A stretch of DNA of 64,000 nt from Brevibacterium sp. S22 (GCF_004745485.1 NZ_RHFG01000003.1:246933-310932); one strand, 5' to 3'. Positions 1 to 10,221 are shown, counted from the stretch's first letter. Notes: generated by a model from the letters alone, not told the origin. Made by a program: numbers and translations.

Positions 1-100
1 CCGATTTGATCTGCTCCGCACGCGCCTTCTGCTTACGCCGAGAATTGAATAGGAAAAAGATCAGCAGCGCGGCAAGCGCAAGAGGGATCAGCAAATCCAC
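1..100 (-). CDS. yajC: Preprotein translocase subunit YajC (partial, cut by window edge)
   Basis: Only the first 33 codons are inside the window. They read as a short N-terminus, one membrane segment (LLIPLALAALLIFFLFN) and then a basic stretch (RRKQKARAEQ), the standard start of YajC, an accessory subunit of the SecDF-YajC membrane complex that assists Sec-dependent export. The GTG start has an AAAGG ribosome site 9-10 bases upstream. It follows ruvB in the same direction, and ruvB-yajC-secD-secF is a common order in Actinomycetota, so secD/secF are expected just outside the window (inference). Confidence 0.85.
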   Translation of the reverse strand, partial: MDLLIPLALAALLIFFLFNSRRKQKARAEQIKS

Positions 101-181
101 AGATATCAGCCTTTCATATGAATGAATCAGTGAACCAGCTTAGTTCGTCCTCACCACTCATAGCGAACTCAAATGCCGGGT

Positions 182-1258
182 TCAGAACTCATAGTTTGCT
201 GGGATCTGCATTTCCAGATGTTTCCAGGCAGCCGTAGTGGCCACCCGTCCGCGCGGAGTCCGGCTGATCAGCCCCTCCCGTACGAGGTAGGGTTCGGATA
301 CGGTTTCGACCGTATCGGCTTCTTCGCCGACGGAGACTGCGAGGGTTCCCAGGCCCACCGGCCCGCCGCCGAAACGCCGGCACAGCACCTGCAGAACGGA
401 TCGGTCGAGGCGGTCGAGGCCGAGTTCGTCGACCTCGTAGACGCGCAGTGCGATGGTGGCGGCTTCCTCGTCGATGATTCCGTTCCCGCGCACCTGTGCC
501 CAGTCGCGGACGCGGCGCAGCAGTCGGTTCGCAATTCGCGGGGTGCCGCGGGAACGGGTGGAGATCTCTTCCAGACCGGCGAGTTCGGCATCTATGCCGA
601 GCATCCGGGCCGAGCGCTGCAGAACGGTGAGCAGGTCGGCGCTCGAATAGAAGTCGAGCAGGGCGGTGAAGCCGAAGCGGTCGCGCAGCGGTGCCGGCAG
701 CAGTCCGGACCGGGTGGTGGCCCCGACGAGGGTGAACTGCGGGAGGTCGAGCGGGATGGCGGTGGCGCCGGGGCCCTTGCCGACGATGACGTCGACGCGG
801 AAGTCCTCCATCGCCACGTACAGCATCTCTTCGGCGGCGCGGGCCATCCGGTGGATCTCGTCGATGAAGAGGACTTCGCCCTCTTCGAGGGAGGAGAGTA
901 TGGCGGCGAGGTCACCGGCATGCTGGACGGCCGGGCCTGATGTCACCCGCAGGCTCGAGTTCATCTCATGGGCGATGATCATCGCCAGAGTGGTCTTGCC
1001 GAGCCCGGGAGGGCCGGAGAGCAGCACATGGTCGGGCGCCTTCTGCCGAGCCTTTGCCGCATCGAGGACGAGTGAGAGCTGCTCACGCACCTGCGGTTGG
1101 CCGATGAAGTCGGCGAGGCCCTTCGGACGCAGTGCGGCTTCGGCATCGCGTTCGGCTGTCTCGGCGCGGCCGGAGACGAGTCTCTCCTGTTCGGCCCCGG
1201 TCAGCTCCTGATCGCCGAAGTCCATTTCGTAGGAGTCAGATCCTGAGGAACTCGTCAT
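182..1258 (-). CDS. ruvB: Holliday junction branch migration ATPase RuvB
   Basis: RuvB is the hexameric AAA+ motor that drives branch migration of Holliday junctions together with RuvA. The 358-residue product has Walker A GPPGLGKT (about 82-89), Walker B LFIDEIH (130-136), the sensor TTR (181-183), the arginine finger in RDRF (192-195) and a C-terminal winged-helix region. About 40 extra acidic residues precede the AAA+ core, usual for actinobacterial RuvB. The start overlaps the ruvA stop by 4 bases, so the two are translationally coupled in a ruvC-ruvA-ruvB operon. Confidence 0.97.
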   Translation of the reverse strand: MTSSSGSDSYEMDFGDQELTGAEQERLVSGRAETAERDAEAALRPKGLADFIGQPQVREQLSLVLDAAKARQKAPDHVLLSGPPGLGKTTLAMIIAHEMNSSLRVTSGPAVQHAGDLAAILSSLEEGEVLFIDEIHRMARAAEEMLYVAMEDFRVDVIVGKGPGATAIPLDLPQFTLVGATTRSGLLPAPLRDRFGFTALLDFYSSADLLTVLQRSARMLGIDAELAGLEEISTRSRGTPRIANRLLRRVRDWAQVRGNGIIDEEAATIALRVYEVDELGLDRLDRSVLQVLCRRFGGGPVGLGTLAVSVGEEADTVETVSEPYLVREGLISRTPRGRVATTAAWKHLEMQIPANYEF

Positions 1259-1851
1259 TTCTTCGCACCGAGGACCTTCAGCGCGGCTTTGAGGACCACG
1301 GAGGTGCCGGCATCAGCACCGGTCTCCGTCACGACCTCGGCGACGACCTCTTCGGCCTGCGATTCCTTCCAGCCGAGGCCGACGAGGGCATCGACGACCT
1401 GCTGGCTGCCGCCGCCGAAGGACAGCGTCGGTCCGGGAGCGGAGACGGTGAGTTTGGGCAGCTTGTTCTCGAGTTCGAGGATGATGCGCGAGGCGCCCTT
1501 CTTCCCGATTCCGGGAACCCGGGTGAGCGCATTGGCGTCCTGATTCGTGATCGCAGCAGCCAGCTCGTCGGGCCCCATCACCGACAGGATCGCCATCGCC
1601 AGACGGGGACCGATCCCGGAGATCGACAGCAGCACGTCGAAGGTGTGGCTCTCGTCTTCGGTGGTGAAGCCGTAGAGCGTCATCGAGTCTTCGCGGACCA
1701 CGAGGCTGGTGACCACTTCGATCTCGGCACCGTGCCGGGTTCCGGCCAGGGTGTCGGGGGTGACGTGGACCTTGCGGCCGACGCCGTAGGTCAGAACGAC
1801 GAGGTGGTCAGCTGCGATCCGATGCACCGTACCGCTGAGAAAACTGATCAC
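1255..1851 (-). CDS. ruvA: Holliday junction DNA-binding protein RuvA
   Basis: RuvA binds four-way junctions as a tetramer and loads RuvB. The 198-residue protein is of normal family length. It has the N-terminal OB-fold (MISFLSGTV...), two helix-hairpin-helix motifs ([10 protein letters not shown] about 77-86, [10 protein letters not shown] about 111-120) and a C-terminal UBA-like domain that contacts RuvB ([19 protein letters not shown]). It lies 65 bp downstream of ruvC and its stop overlaps the ruvB start. Confidence 0.97.
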   Translation of the reverse strand: MISFLSGTVHRIAADHLVVLTYGVGRKVHVTPDTLAGTRHGAEIEVVTSLVVREDSMTLYGFTTEDESHTFDVLLSISGIGPRLAMAILSVMGPDELAAAITNQDANALTRVPGIGKKGASRIILELENKLPKLTVSAPGPTLSFGGGSQQVVDALVGLGWKESQAEEVVAEVVTETGADAGTSVVLKAALKVLGAKK

Positions 1852-1916
1852 GGACAGCCTTTCTTAAGGGGAACACGTGTACGAATCCAGGTTAGCAGGC
1901 ACCCGCTCCCCCATGC

Positions 1917-2513
1917 TCATTTGGCGCGCCGCATGGCCTCGGCCCACTGCTGTTGGGCCTTCGTCAGTCCGCTGCCCTGCCGGCCGCCGGCCTTGCGTTC
2001 GGTGAGGTCCTTGTTCATTCCCGGCGTCGATTGGGCCGAGAGCGCCCCGCGCCACGAATGGCAGATCGCGATCGCCAGGGCATCGGCGGCATCGGCGGGC
2101 TTCGGCGGCGCGCCGAGACCGAGGATCCGCGTCACCATCGAAGTGACCTGCTTCTTGTCCGCACGGCCGGAGCCGGTGATCGCGGCTTTGACCTCGGACG
2201 GCGTGTGCATGGCCACGGGCAGTCCCCGGCGGGCCGCCAGGCCCATGGTCAGTCCCGAAACCTGGGCGGTGCCCATGATCGTGGAGACGTCGTTGCGGGC
2301 GAAGACGCGTTCGATGGCCACGACATCGGGACGGTATGTGTCCAACCAGCTGTCGAACGCCTCGGCGATTGATCCGAGACGCAGGTCGACGGAGTCGGCT
2401 GAGGGGGTCCGCAGGACGTCGACGGCGACCATCGTCGCCTTCCGTGCGGGCAGGGTGTCGATGACACCGAGCCCGCACCGGGTCAGTCCGGGATCAACGC
2501 CGAGGATGCGCAT
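1917..2513 (-). CDS. ruvC: Crossover junction endodeoxyribonuclease RuvC
   Basis: RuvC is the dimeric resolvase that nicks Holliday junctions. The 198-residue protein has the RNase-H-like start [16 protein letters not shown] carrying the first catalytic Asp (D7), the [15 protein letters not shown] segment with the catalytic Glu, and [12 protein letters not shown] with the C-terminal acidic pair. The C-terminus is somewhat longer than in E. coli RuvC and ends in a basic, low-complexity tail. The start codon overlaps the yebC stop by one base (TGATG), indicating coupled translation. Confidence 0.97.
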   Translation of the reverse strand: MRILGVDPGLTRCGLGVIDTLPARKATMVAVDVLRTPSADSVDLRLGSIAEAFDSWLDTYRPDVVAIERVFARNDVSTIMGTAQVSGLTMGLAARRGLPVAMHTPSEVKAAITGSGRADKKQVTSMVTRILGLGAPPKPADAADALAIAICHSWRGALSAQSTPGMNKDLTERKAGGRQGSGLTKAQQQWAEAMRRAK

Positions 2514-3265
2514 CAGGCATCGAGTTCGGCGAGGACCTCATCGCTGACGTCAGCGTTCGAATACACGTTCTGCACGTCGTCGCAGTCTTCGAGTGCGTCG
2601 ATGAGGGTGAAGACCTTCTGCGCGGTCTCTGCGTCGAGGCTGACTTCGAGTTCGGGCACGAAGGAGGCCTCGGCCGAGTCGTAGTCGATTCCTGCGTCGA
2701 CGAGGGCAGTGCGCACGTCCACGAGATCGGTGGCCTCGCAGATGATCTCGAACTTCTCGCCTTCGTCCTTGACCTCTTCGGCACCGGCGTCCATGGTCGC
2801 CAGCAGGATGGCCTCTTCGTCGGTGTCTTCAGCGTTGACGATGATGACGCCCTTGCGGTTGAAGTTGTAGGTCACAGAACCGGGATCGGCCATGCTTCCG
2901 CCGTTGCGGGTCACGGCCACGCGCACCTCGGAGGCGGCACGGTTGCGGTTGTCGGTGAGACATTCGATGAGCAGCGCCACGCCGCCGTCGGCATAGCCTT
3001 CGTACATGATCGTCTCGTAGTTGACTCCGGCGCCGTCGAGGCCACCGCCGCGCTTGACCGCACGGGTGATGTTGTCGGCCGGAACGGAGTTCTTCTTCGC
3101 CTTCTGGATCGCATCGAAGAGAGTCGGGTTGCCGTCGGGGTCGGGTCCACCGTTGCGAGCGGCAACCTCGATGTTCTTGATCAGCTTGGCGAAGAGCTTG
3201 CCGCGCTTGGCATCGATGGCCGCTTTCTTGTGTTTAGTCGTTGCCCATTTGGAATGACCTGCCAC
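2513..3265 (-). CDS. yebC: YebC/PmpR-family protein (TACO1-like)
   Basis: The 250-residue protein opens with the family signature [25 protein letters not shown]. YebC-family proteins were long annotated as transcription regulators; recent work links members to translation through difficult motifs such as proline runs. The GTG start has AGGAAGGA 7 bases upstream. It heads the yebC-ruvC-ruvA-ruvB block, a classic actinobacterial order. A TATAGA sequence on the minus strand near 3299-3304 could be its -10 element, but I see no convincing -35. Confidence 0.95.
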   Translation of the reverse strand: MAGHSKWATTKHKKAAIDAKRGKLFAKLIKNIEVAARNGGPDPDGNPTLFDAIQKAKKNSVPADNITRAVKRGGGLDGAGVNYETIMYEGYADGGVALLIECLTDNRNRAASEVRVAVTRNGGSMADPGSVTYNFNRKGVIIVNAEDTDEEAILLATMDAGAEEVKDEGEKFEIICEATDLVDVRTALVDAGIDYDSAEASFVPELEVSLDAETAQKVFTLIDALEDCDDVQNVYSNADVSDEVLAELDA

Positions 3266-3378
3266 TGGTGTTCCTTCCTGTAGTTACAGCCTCTCAAGTC
3301 TATACGGTCACCGACGAGACTCGTGCAGACATCCGTTCGGAGATCTGTGCAGGGCCGCATCGGACCGCAGATGCGTTC

Positions 3379-3858
3379 TCAGTCGATGACCAGCGGCACT
3401 TCGGGAACGGATCCGGCGGTGGCCAGGTCGATGAGGCCGAGCAGATTCTTCGGATAGATCGTCTCCGTCGTGGCCAGAAGGTCCTCGCGGGTCCACCAAC
3501 GGAATTCGAGCAGGCTGCGCTTCTCGATGTCCGTCCAGACCGCGTCTTCGAGTTCGATGTCCTCAGCGGTGCGGAACGCGAAATACGTTTCAACCTGGCG
3601 CAGCGACTTCTCCGTGAACTCGAAGACCTCGTCACGAGTGGCCAGGGGTCCGATGAGTTCGTGCGGTTCGCATTCGATTCCGGTCTCCTCGGCCAACTCC
3701 CGGGCCGCCGTCTGCGCAGCCGATTCGCCGAGTTCGGAACCGCCGCCGCAGGTCATCCACCATTGGTGACTGGGATTCAGCAGATCTTGGGCCCGGATCA
3801 GAAGAACCTCGTCGCGCTCATTGAGTAAAACGACCCTTGAGGCTTTACGAGGTTTCAT
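3379..3858 (-). CDS. NUDIX hydrolase
   Basis: The 159-residue protein carries a full Nudix box (about residues 39-61): GGSELGESAAQTAARELAEE with the expected RE..EE core followed by TGI. It therefore probably cleaves a nucleoside diphosphate linked to another group; the substrate is unknown. I chose the ATG at 3858 because GGAG lies 4 bases upstream; an in-frame start 11 codons earlier has no such site. A NUDIX gene is also found at this place (between the thrS and ruv genes) in mycobacteria. Confidence 0.85.
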   Translation of the reverse strand: MKPRKASRVVLLNERDEVLLIRAQDLLNPSHQWWMTCGGGSELGESAAQTAARELAEETGIECEPHELIGPLATRDEVFEFTEKSLRQVETYFAFRTAEDIELEDAVWTDIEKRSLLEFRWWTREDLLATTETIYPKNLLGLIDLATAGSVPEVPLVID

Positions 3859-3988
3859 GTTTCTCCAGTGGTCGGCGGCGAGGGGAGGCAAGTCTTTGCA
3901 GAATAATGATGCTGGGGGATTTCGGCAAGAGCGCGACAGCGGTCCAGAGAACGATATCGGGTCTGCGCGTTCCCGACCAACTCGACGT

Positions 3989-6019
3989 TCATGACGCGCA
4001 GTCGCGCGCAGCGGCGACGCTCGGGTCAGCCGCGTCCAGGCGATGTCGCTCGCCGTCGGGCTGCGTGTTCAGATGCCGATCCCACCAGTCGAGGATGGCT
4101 TCGAAACGCTGCCTGCGGTGGCGCGGCTGCCCGGCCCGGGAGAGTTCGTGGTTCTCGCCGGGGAAGATGAGCATCTCAGTGTCGACTCCGGCTCGCTGCA
4201 GGGCCGCATAGTACTGCTGGGCCTGTTCCAACGGGCAGCGCAGATCGCGTTCCGAGTGCATCACCAGGGTCGGTGTGCCGACCTGTGGGGCATGGGCCAG
4301 GGGTGATTGGGCCATGATCGCCTCACGGCTGCGGCTCGTGTACTCCTCGGTGAAGAAGCGGCCGATGTCCGAGGTTCCGACGAAGCTGTCGGGGTCGAGG
4401 TAGCCGCGCTCGACGATTGCTGCGCGGAAGCGCTGGTCCGCGGCGATCGTCATGGCGCTGAGATATCCCCCGTAAGATCCGCCCTGGATGCCCAGGCGGC
4501 TGCGATCGAGGGTGGGATCAGTTTCGAGGGCATGGTCGAGGACGGCCAGCACATCGGCCATCGCCGGCGCCGCCATATCGCCTTGGACGGCGGTCCCCCA
4601 GCTGCGGGTGCGTCCGCCGGAGCCGCGTGGGTTCGAGAACACGACGGCGTATCCTGCGGAGGTGAGCACCTGGGTCTCGTCGAACCAGGAGTGCGTGTAT
4701 TGGGCGAAGGGACCGCCGTGGATGTTGAGGATGACGGGGAACGGTCCGTCGCCGTGCGGTTTGGCCAGCCAGCCGGTGATCGTCCCGGATTCGCCGGGCA
4801 CACGCAGCACCTGAGGCAGGACGGAGTTCGCCGGTGCCGGATGTTCCTTGACGATCACGGCACCGGCCCGCGCCGAGGCGGTCCCGGAGTCCCCGCGGTC
4901 GCCGAGGGTGATGCGGCCGAGCACAGCCGGTGACCCCGGGCTCGCTCCGGTGAAGACGAGCGAATCGTCGTCGAGGTCGAAGCCGTTGACGACGGTGGTC
5001 TCGTCGGTGAGGAACTCGAGCTCGTCGAAGCCGACTTCTGCGGCGTCGAGGTCGATGCGGACGATCCGAGTGGCTCCGTCGGCATCGACGGCGGCGATGA
5101 CCGCTCCCCCGTCGGTACGCGGCGGGATCGGTGCCGCGGCCACGGTCTCAGGGTCGGTCAGCCGCCTCGTGGAGCCGGTAGTCAGGTCGTGGATGAAGAG
5201 TCCGGGCATCTGCCCGACGAAGTCGAGTTCATCTCGCACCAGAGCATTGCCCAGCAGCAGCACGGTGTCCTCGTCGAGCCATCGGTGGACACCGACGTCC
5301 ATGGAGGGCAGCTCGAGCGGGGTCGGGTCCTCACCTTCGAGCAGCCAGACCGTGGAGCGCAGATCGGGCTGCCCCCGGTCGGGGTGGACTGCCGAGATCA
5401 CGGACACCCGTGTGCCGTTCGGGGAGAACTGCGGGTCGTGGACATCGCTCTCCGGGGTGGAGAGCAGAGTCGACAGCGGCACTTCGGAGGCTCCGCGAAG
5501 ACCGACCGTGCCGAGACCGGGTTCGGCGAGGTCCACGAGGAAGGCGCGGGCCGGACGGTCGTTCGTATAGCCTAACCCGTTGGCCAGGTAGGACGCCGAG
5601 GTGATCCGACGTGGTGCCTCTTCGAGCTCCGGTACGGACTCGTCGATCCCGTACCGGCCGGGCTCGGGGACCCGAGCGACGTAGAGAGCCCGTGGCCGGG
5701 AGTCGTCGAGGACGAATTCGGCGACTCCGAGGTGGTTGTCCGTGATCTGGTGTGCCGTCTCGAGGCTGTCGCCGACGAAGAGCTGCGGGGCGGCCTTCTT
5801 CTCCGCGCTCAGGTAGCCCGACCAGCTCGAACCGCACTGCGGGCTCGAATCCGACCATGAATGGGTCAGCCGCCGGGAGGTGTCCTCTGACAGTGAGAAC
5901 AGCTGTGCGAGGTAGCTGTTGGTCTCCAGGTCGGGTCGCCGGATCGTGAGGACGGTGTCGGCGCCGCGCAGCACTGGCGAGGAGTACTCGGCAAGAGAGC
6001 CGAGGTCTTCAGGGTTCAT
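3989..6019 (-). CDS. S9-family serine peptidase (prolyl oligopeptidase / acylaminoacyl-peptidase type)
   Basis: A 676-residue protein with an N-terminal beta-propeller-like half (about 1-400) and a C-terminal alpha/beta-hydrolase domain. The nucleophile is S515 in GIQGGSYGGYLSAM (GxSxGG), followed by D592 in HSERDLRCP and H624 in GENHELSR, the normal catalytic order. No signal peptide is visible, so it is probably cytosolic and acts on short peptides. Its ATG overlaps the HIT gene stop (ATGA) with AAAGGA 9 bases upstream. It sits where mycobacteria carry phospholipid genes (see findings). Confidence 0.9.
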   Translation of the reverse strand: MNPEDLGSLAEYSSPVLRGADTVLTIRRPDLETNSYLAQLFSLSEDTSRRLTHSWSDSSPQCGSSWSGYLSAEKKAAPQLFVGDSLETAHQITDNHLGVAEFVLDDSRPRALYVARVPEPGRYGIDESVPELEEAPRRITSASYLANGLGYTNDRPARAFLVDLAEPGLGTVGLRGASEVPLSTLLSTPESDVHDPQFSPNGTRVSVISAVHPDRGQPDLRSTVWLLEGEDPTPLELPSMDVGVHRWLDEDTVLLLGNALVRDELDFVGQMPGLFIHDLTTGSTRRLTDPETVAAAPIPPRTDGGAVIAAVDADGATRIVRIDLDAAEVGFDELEFLTDETTVVNGFDLDDDSLVFTGASPGSPAVLGRITLGDRGDSGTASARAGAVIVKEHPAPANSVLPQVLRVPGESGTITGWLAKPHGDGPFPVILNIHGGPFAQYTHSWFDETQVLTSAGYAVVFSNPRGSGGRTRSWGTAVQGDMAAPAMADVLAVLDHALETDPTLDRSRLGIQGGSYGGYLSAMTIAADQRFRAAIVERGYLDPDSFVGTSDIGRFFTEEYTSRSREAIMAQSPLAHAPQVGTPTLVMHSERDLRCPLEQAQQYYAALQRAGVDTEMLIFPGENHELSRAGQPRHRRQRFEAILDWWDRHLNTQPDGERHRLDAADPSVAAARDCAS

Positions 6020-6621
6020 CGGTTCCATTCCTTTGACAGGCGTGCCTGCACATCGGCGTGCACTTGCGGCAGGGCCTTCGTCTGGGCGATCACGGGCAGG
6101 AAGTTCGCGTCTCCGCCCCAGCGCGGGACGACGTGCTGGTGCAGATGAGCGGCGATTCCGGCTCCGGCGACCGGTCCCTGGTTCATGCCCAGGTTGAATC
6201 CGTGGGGTCCGGATACGGCCCGGATGACGCGCATGGCCTGCTGGGTGAATTCGGCGAGTTCGACGGTCTCCTCTTGAGTCAGGTCCGTGTAGTCCGCGAC
6301 ATGACGGTAGGGGCAGATGAGCAGGTGGCCGGGGTTGTACGGATAGAGGTTGAGCACCGCGAAGACGTGCTGGCCGCGCGCGACGATGAGGCCGTCCTCG
6401 TCGGTCTTCGCCGGTGCCGTGCAGAACGGGCACTCGTCGGCTCGATCGTCCTTCGGTTTGTCCTGACCGTCGATGTAGACCATCCGGTGCGGTGTCCACA
6501 GGCGTTGGAATCCGTCCGGTTCGCCGGGGAACCCGGCGGCCGCCTCGGGGTGGGGAATCTCCTCACCGAGGCGGTCGCCTGGGTGCTCCGATGCGGACCG
6601 GTCCTCGTCGCCTCCGCTCAT
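6016..6621 (-). CDS. HIT-domain protein (diadenosine polyphosphate phosphorylase/hydrolase family)
   Basis: A 201-residue histidine-triad protein. The triad HLHQH (about 159-163) and the CPFC pair near the middle are typical of actinobacterial HIT proteins next to thrS. The M. tuberculosis equivalent at the same locus (Rv2613c) is an Ap4A phosphorylase, so a role in clearing Ap4A, a side product of aminoacyl-tRNA synthetases, is likely (inference). The start overlaps the thrS stop by 4 bases and its own stop overlaps the S9 peptidase start by 4, making a tightly coupled three-gene unit. Confidence 0.93.
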   Translation of the reverse strand: MSGGDEDRSASEHPGDRLGEEIPHPEAAAGFPGEPDGFQRLWTPHRMVYIDGQDKPKDDRADECPFCTAPAKTDEDGLIVARGQHVFAVLNLYPYNPGHLLICPYRHVADYTDLTQEETVELAEFTQQAMRVIRAVSGPHGFNLGMNQGPVAGAGIAAHLHQHVVPRWGGDANFLPVIAQTKALPQVHADVQARLSKEWNR

Positions 6622-8627
6622 ACCTGGGCCTTGGACTCGATCGCGTCGAGGATTCGTCGCACCGCCTCGGCGACGGGGACTCCGTTCTCCTGTTCGCCGC
6701 CTCGGAAGCGGAAGGACACGGCACCGGCGTCGCGGTCCTCTCCCCCGGCGATGAGGGTGAAGGGCACCTTCGACTTCGACGCGTTGCGGATCTTCTTCGG
6801 GAACCGGTCGTCGCTGTCGTCGATCTCGACACGGACTCCGGCCCGACGCAGCTGGTCGGCCACCTCGGCGAGGTAGTCGTTGAACTCTTCGGCCACAGGG
6901 ATGCCGGTCACCTGCACGGGTGCCAGCCACACGGGGAAGGCACCGGCGTAGTGCTCGGTGAGCACGCCGAGGAACCGTTCGATGGAGCCGAACTTCGCGG
7001 AGTGGATCATCACCGGCTGCCTGCGGGAGCCGTCGGCGGCCACATACTCGAGTCCGAAGCGCTCGGGCTGGTTGAAGTCGAGCTGGACCGTCGACATCTG
7101 CCAGGTGCGGCCGATGGCGTCGCGGGCCTGGACGGAGATCTTCGGGCCGTAGAAGGCCGCGCCGCCCGGATCGGGGACGAGTTCGAGCCCGGTCTCGGCG
7201 GCGACCACCTCGAGCACGCTGGTGGCTTCGGCCCACTGTTCGTCGGAGCCGATGAACTTATCGGCCTTCTTCCCGTCCTCGTCGCGGGTGGAGAGCTCGA
7301 GGTAGAAGTCGTCGAGACCGAAGTCGCGGAGCAGGCTGAGTACGAAGTTCAGCAGGTGACGGATCTCCGCGGCGGCGTCTTCCTGCGCGACGTAGGAGTG
7401 CGAATCGTCCTGGGTCAGGGCGCGGACGCGAGTGAGGCCGTGGACGACCCCGGAGGCCTCGTCGCGGTAGACGGTGCCGAACTCGAACAGGCGCAGCGGC
7501 AGGTCGCGATAGGAGCGGCCGCGGGACCGGTAGATGAGGTTGTGCATCGGGCAGTTCATGGCCTTGAGCCGGTACGGGGTGCCCTCCTTGACGATCTCGC
7601 CGGTCTCTTCGCTGCGAACCTCGTCGACTGCGATCGAGGGGAACATGTTCTCGCCGTAGTAGGGAAGGTGGCCCGAGGTGAAGTAGAGGGTCTCCTTCGA
7701 GATGTGCGGGGTTCCGACATACTCGAAGCCCTCTTCGATGTGGCGGGCGCGGACGTAGTCCTCCATCTCCCGCTTGATCACTCCGCCCTTGGGGTGGAAG
7801 ACGGGCAGACCGGAGCCGAGCTCTTCGGGGAAGGAGAACAGATCCATTTCGGCACCGAGCCTGCGGTGGTCGCGGCGTTCGGCCTCGGCGATGCGGTCCT
7901 GGTAGGCCTTGAGGTCGTCCTTGCTCGCCCAGGCGGTGCCGTAGACGCGCTGCAGGCTGGCATTCGCCTGGTCGCCGCGCCAGTAGGCGGCCGAGGACCG
8001 GGTGATGGCGAAGCCGTTGCCGATGAGCTTCGTGTTGGGCAGGTGGGGGCCGCGGCACAGGTCCTGCCACACGACTTCACCTCTGCGGTCGACGTTTTCG
8101 TAGACGGTGAGTTCACCGCCGCCGACCTCCACGGAGGTCTCTTCGTCGGCGCCCTTGCCCTTGTCATCGATGAGTTCGAGCTTGTACGGCTCGTCCGCCA
8201 TGCGTGCGCGGGCCTCGTCCTCGGTGACGACGACGCGGTTGAAGGTCTGACCGGACTTGACGATCTGGGCGGCCTTCTTCTGAATCGCCTTGAGGTCGTC
8301 GGGAGTGAAGGGTTCGGCGACGTCGAAGTCGAAGTAGTAGCCGTCGGTGATGTAGGGCCCGATGCCGAGCTTGGTGCCGGGGAAGAGCTCCTGGACGGCC
8401 TGAGCGGTGACGTGGCCGGTGGAGTGGCGCAGGATATCGAGTCCGGCGTCGGAGTCGATGGTGATCGGTGCGATCCGCTCACCTGGCTGCAGTTCGCGGC
8501 TGAGGTCGGCGGGTTCGCCGTCGAGCCACATCGCAACGACCGTGCGGTCGGAGGAGAAGATCTCCGTTCCGGTCAGCCCCTCTTTCCAAGGGATGCTTTC
8601 GCCCGCGCAGTCGATGCTGTCTGCCAC
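6618..8627 (-). CDS. thrS: Threonyl-tRNA synthetase
   Basis: ThrRS charges tRNA-Thr. The 669-residue class II enzyme has an N-terminal TGS-like region, the second additional (editing) domain with the HxxxH motif in [10 protein letters not shown], the catalytic core with the zinc-site Cys in MNCPMH (C358), and a C-terminal anticodon-binding domain ([14 protein letters not shown]...). A GTG start follows GGAGAAG by 4 bases. The leader is about 60-200 bases and shows no T-box features. Confidence 0.97.
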   Translation of the reverse strand: MADSIDCAGESIPWKEGLTGTEIFSSDRTVVAMWLDGEPADLSRELQPGERIAPITIDSDAGLDILRHSTGHVTAQAVQELFPGTKLGIGPYITDGYYFDFDVAEPFTPDDLKAIQKKAAQIVKSGQTFNRVVVTEDEARARMADEPYKLELIDDKGKGADEETSVEVGGGELTVYENVDRRGEVVWQDLCRGPHLPNTKLIGNGFAITRSSAAYWRGDQANASLQRVYGTAWASKDDLKAYQDRIAEAERRDHRRLGAEMDLFSFPEELGSGLPVFHPKGGVIKREMEDYVRARHIEEGFEYVGTPHISKETLYFTSGHLPYYGENMFPSIAVDEVRSEETGEIVKEGTPYRLKAMNCPMHNLIYRSRGRSYRDLPLRLFEFGTVYRDEASGVVHGLTRVRALTQDDSHSYVAQEDAAAEIRHLLNFVLSLLRDFGLDDFYLELSTRDEDGKKADKFIGSDEQWAEATSVLEVVAAETGLELVPDPGGAAFYGPKISVQARDAIGRTWQMSTVQLDFNQPERFGLEYVAADGSRRQPVMIHSAKFGSIERFLGVLTEHYAGAFPVWLAPVQVTGIPVAEEFNDYLAEVADQLRRAGVRVEIDDSDDRFPKKIRNASKSKVPFTLIAGGEDRDAGAVSFRFRGGEQENGVPVAEAVRRILDAIESKAQV

Positions 8628-8690
8628 TGATCTTCTCCGTTCGTCATGTGTTCATTCGGGCAGCCCGTCCGGTGGGCTGTCCATCCTCAG

Positions 8691-8717
8691 ATTCTAGTAC
8701 CAATTCGGCCGTGACAA
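8691..8717 (-). promoter_or_regulatory. Possible thrS promoter
   Basis: On the minus strand TTGTCA (8712-8717) is followed after 15 bases by TAGAAT (8691-8696), about 65 bases before the thrS GTG. The short spacing makes this tentative. A small hairpin (CAGCCC...GGGCTG) lies in the leader downstream. Confidence 0.35.
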
Positions 8718-8723
8718 ATCAGT

Positions 8724-8752
8724 TGGGTGGCAGTCGAAGAGACTGCCACCCA
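8724..8752 (-). terminator. Hairpin terminator after the low-complexity membrane protein gene
   Basis: A perfect 12-bp stem (TGGGTGGCAGTC / GACTGCCACCCA) with a 5-base GAAGA loop, 72 bp after the stop of the upstream minus-strand gene and just before the thrS promoter region. It lacks a strong U tract. Confidence 0.6.
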
Positions 8753-8824
8753 TACCGAGACTGCTGAACTCTGCGTCCGCGGTGTCAGGCCCGCGTGGGC
8801 CCGCTCACCTCGGCGTTCAGACCG

Positions 8825-10078
8825 TCACTGCTTGTAGAATTCGAAGTCCTTGCCCTTGCCGAGATCCTCGATGAGCTCGAGCTTGAGGTGCATGTCATCG
8901 ATTTCGGCTTTGGGGACGCCGTAGGCGAGCTTATAGGTCATTTCGCCGCCGGCAGGCACGGGATCTGTGAAGGACAGCACACCCTTGTAGTCCGTGCCGT
9001 CGATGACGTCCTGGTATTCCTTGCCGCCTCCGTCGGTGGCGGCGAGGTCCGTGAGAGTCATCTTCACGTCGGCACTCGAGTCGTTCTTCACGGTCATCGT
9101 CACGACGGCGATCTCACCATTCGTCGATTCCGCACCGGAGGCGGACGACGATGCGGTGCCCGGGGCGACATTGATCATCGCGGTGACATCGTCGCCGATC
9201 TCGACCTCGCCGGCCTGAGCGGGTGCGGCGTCTCCGCCGTTCGATCCCTGGCTCGGGTCCTGACCGGCGCCCTGGCTCGAGCCGGGTGAAGCAGAGGAGC
9301 TGGCTGCTTCGTCTGCGGCCTTGAAGATGAACGCACCGAACATGATGGTCGCGACGATCACGACGATCGAGATGACCACGGACACGATGCCGAGGATGAT
9401 GCCGGTGATGTTGAGGCCCTTGTTGTTGGCGAGGCCCTTCTTGACTGCGGAGAGACCGACGAAGCCGAAGATCACCGCGGCGATGCCGAAGAGTGCGCCG
9501 CCGCCGAAGACGAAGGCACCGAGAATACCGACGATGCCGCCGATGAGGGCGAGGATGCCCCAGATGTTCTTCGATGTGTTGCCGCCGCTGCCGGACGGGT
9601 ACTGACCGTAGGCGGCGTTCGGATTGGCCGGGATGAACTGATCCGAGGAACCGTCCGCACCTGCGTAAGCCGGCTGCTGCCCGTACTGATTGGCATCGTA
9701 TCCCTGCGCATTGGCGTCGTAGGGATTCTGCCCATAGGGATCGTTCGGAGCACCGTACTGGCCCTGATTGTCACCGTAGTGGTTCTGGCCGTACGGATCG
9801 TTCGGAGCACCGTAGTTCGGCTGCGAACCATACTGGTTCTGGTCGTTCGGCTGGCCGTAGTTCGGCTGGGAGCCGTACTGCGGGGGCTGCTGGCCCTGAG
9901 CACCATCGTTGCCTCCCTGGCCGTAGTTCGGCTGCGAGCCGTACTGGGGAGGCTGCTGGCCCGAGTTCGGATCGTTGCCGTAGTCGGGGGCACTCGGCGG
10001 CTGGTTGTTCGGGTTCTGCCCGTTGGGGTTGTCGGGCGAACCGTCACCCGATCCGTACGGGTTCTGAGGCGTAGACAT
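8825..10078 (-). CDS. Membrane protein with Gln/Gly/Tyr/Asn-rich N-terminus and DUF4352-like C-terminal domain
   Basis: A 417-residue protein of unknown function. Residues 1-170 are low complexity, built from QPPQYGSQPNYGQ and PNDPYGQN repeats. Two hydrophobic segments follow (IWGILALIGGIVGILGAFVFGGG..., and ITGIILGIVSVVISIVVIVATIMFG), a DUF4190-like arrangement. After an Ala/Ser/Gly-rich linker comes an extracytoplasmic beta-rich domain (about 300-417) resembling DUF4352, a fold found in exported actinobacterial proteins. Start chosen at 10078, where GGAG lies 5 bases upstream; a longer in-frame reading to 10162 lacks a site. Similar low-complexity tails occur in the two genes at 20.6-22.2 kb. 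Confidence 0.8.
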   Translation of the reverse strand: MSTPQNPYGSGDGSPDNPNGQNPNNQPPSAPDYGNDPNSGQQPPQYGSQPNYGQGGNDGAQGQQPPQYGSQPNYGQPNDQNQYGSQPNYGAPNDPYGQNHYGDNQGQYGAPNDPYGQNPYDANAQGYDANQYGQQPAYAGADGSSDQFIPANPNAAYGQYPSGSGGNTSKNIWGILALIGGIVGILGAFVFGGGALFGIAAVIFGFVGLSAVKKGLANNKGLNITGIILGIVSVVISIVVIVATIMFGAFIFKAADEAASSSASPGSSQGAGQDPSQGSNGGDAAPAQAGEVEIGDDVTAMINVAPGTASSSASGAESTNGEIAVVTMTVKNDSSADVKMTLTDLAATDGGGKEYQDVIDGTDYKGVLSFTDPVPAGGEMTYKLAYGVPKAEIDDMHLKLELIEDLGKGKDFEFYKQ

Positions 10079-10196
10079 AGGTGCTCCGAAGTCATCGTCG
10101 TTCTGTACAGCACCTAGCGTACTAGCAAACCAGTGTGATACCGCATGCCGACCGCGTGACAAACCTGCAACATGGCCGCCTAAGATGAATGCACGA

Positions 10197-10221
10197 AGCC
10201 CCGAGTCGATGACTCGGGGCT
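10197..10221 (-). terminator. Terminator after the tRNA cluster
   Basis: A perfect 11-bp stem (AGCCCCGAGTC / GACTCGGGGCT) with a 3-base loop, 8 bases past the last tRNA gene on the minus strand. Confidence 0.75.

Noticed and set aside
6414..8630. Long plus-strand reading frame (about 738 codons) opposite thrS
   Set aside because: It is antisense to a clear thrS and reads as a Val/Gly/Asp-rich mirror of the synthetase, a typical high-GC shadow with no domain.
8628..8720. T-box or other riboswitch in the thrS leader
   Set aside because: Only a small hairpin is visible; no T-box sequence or specifier loop.
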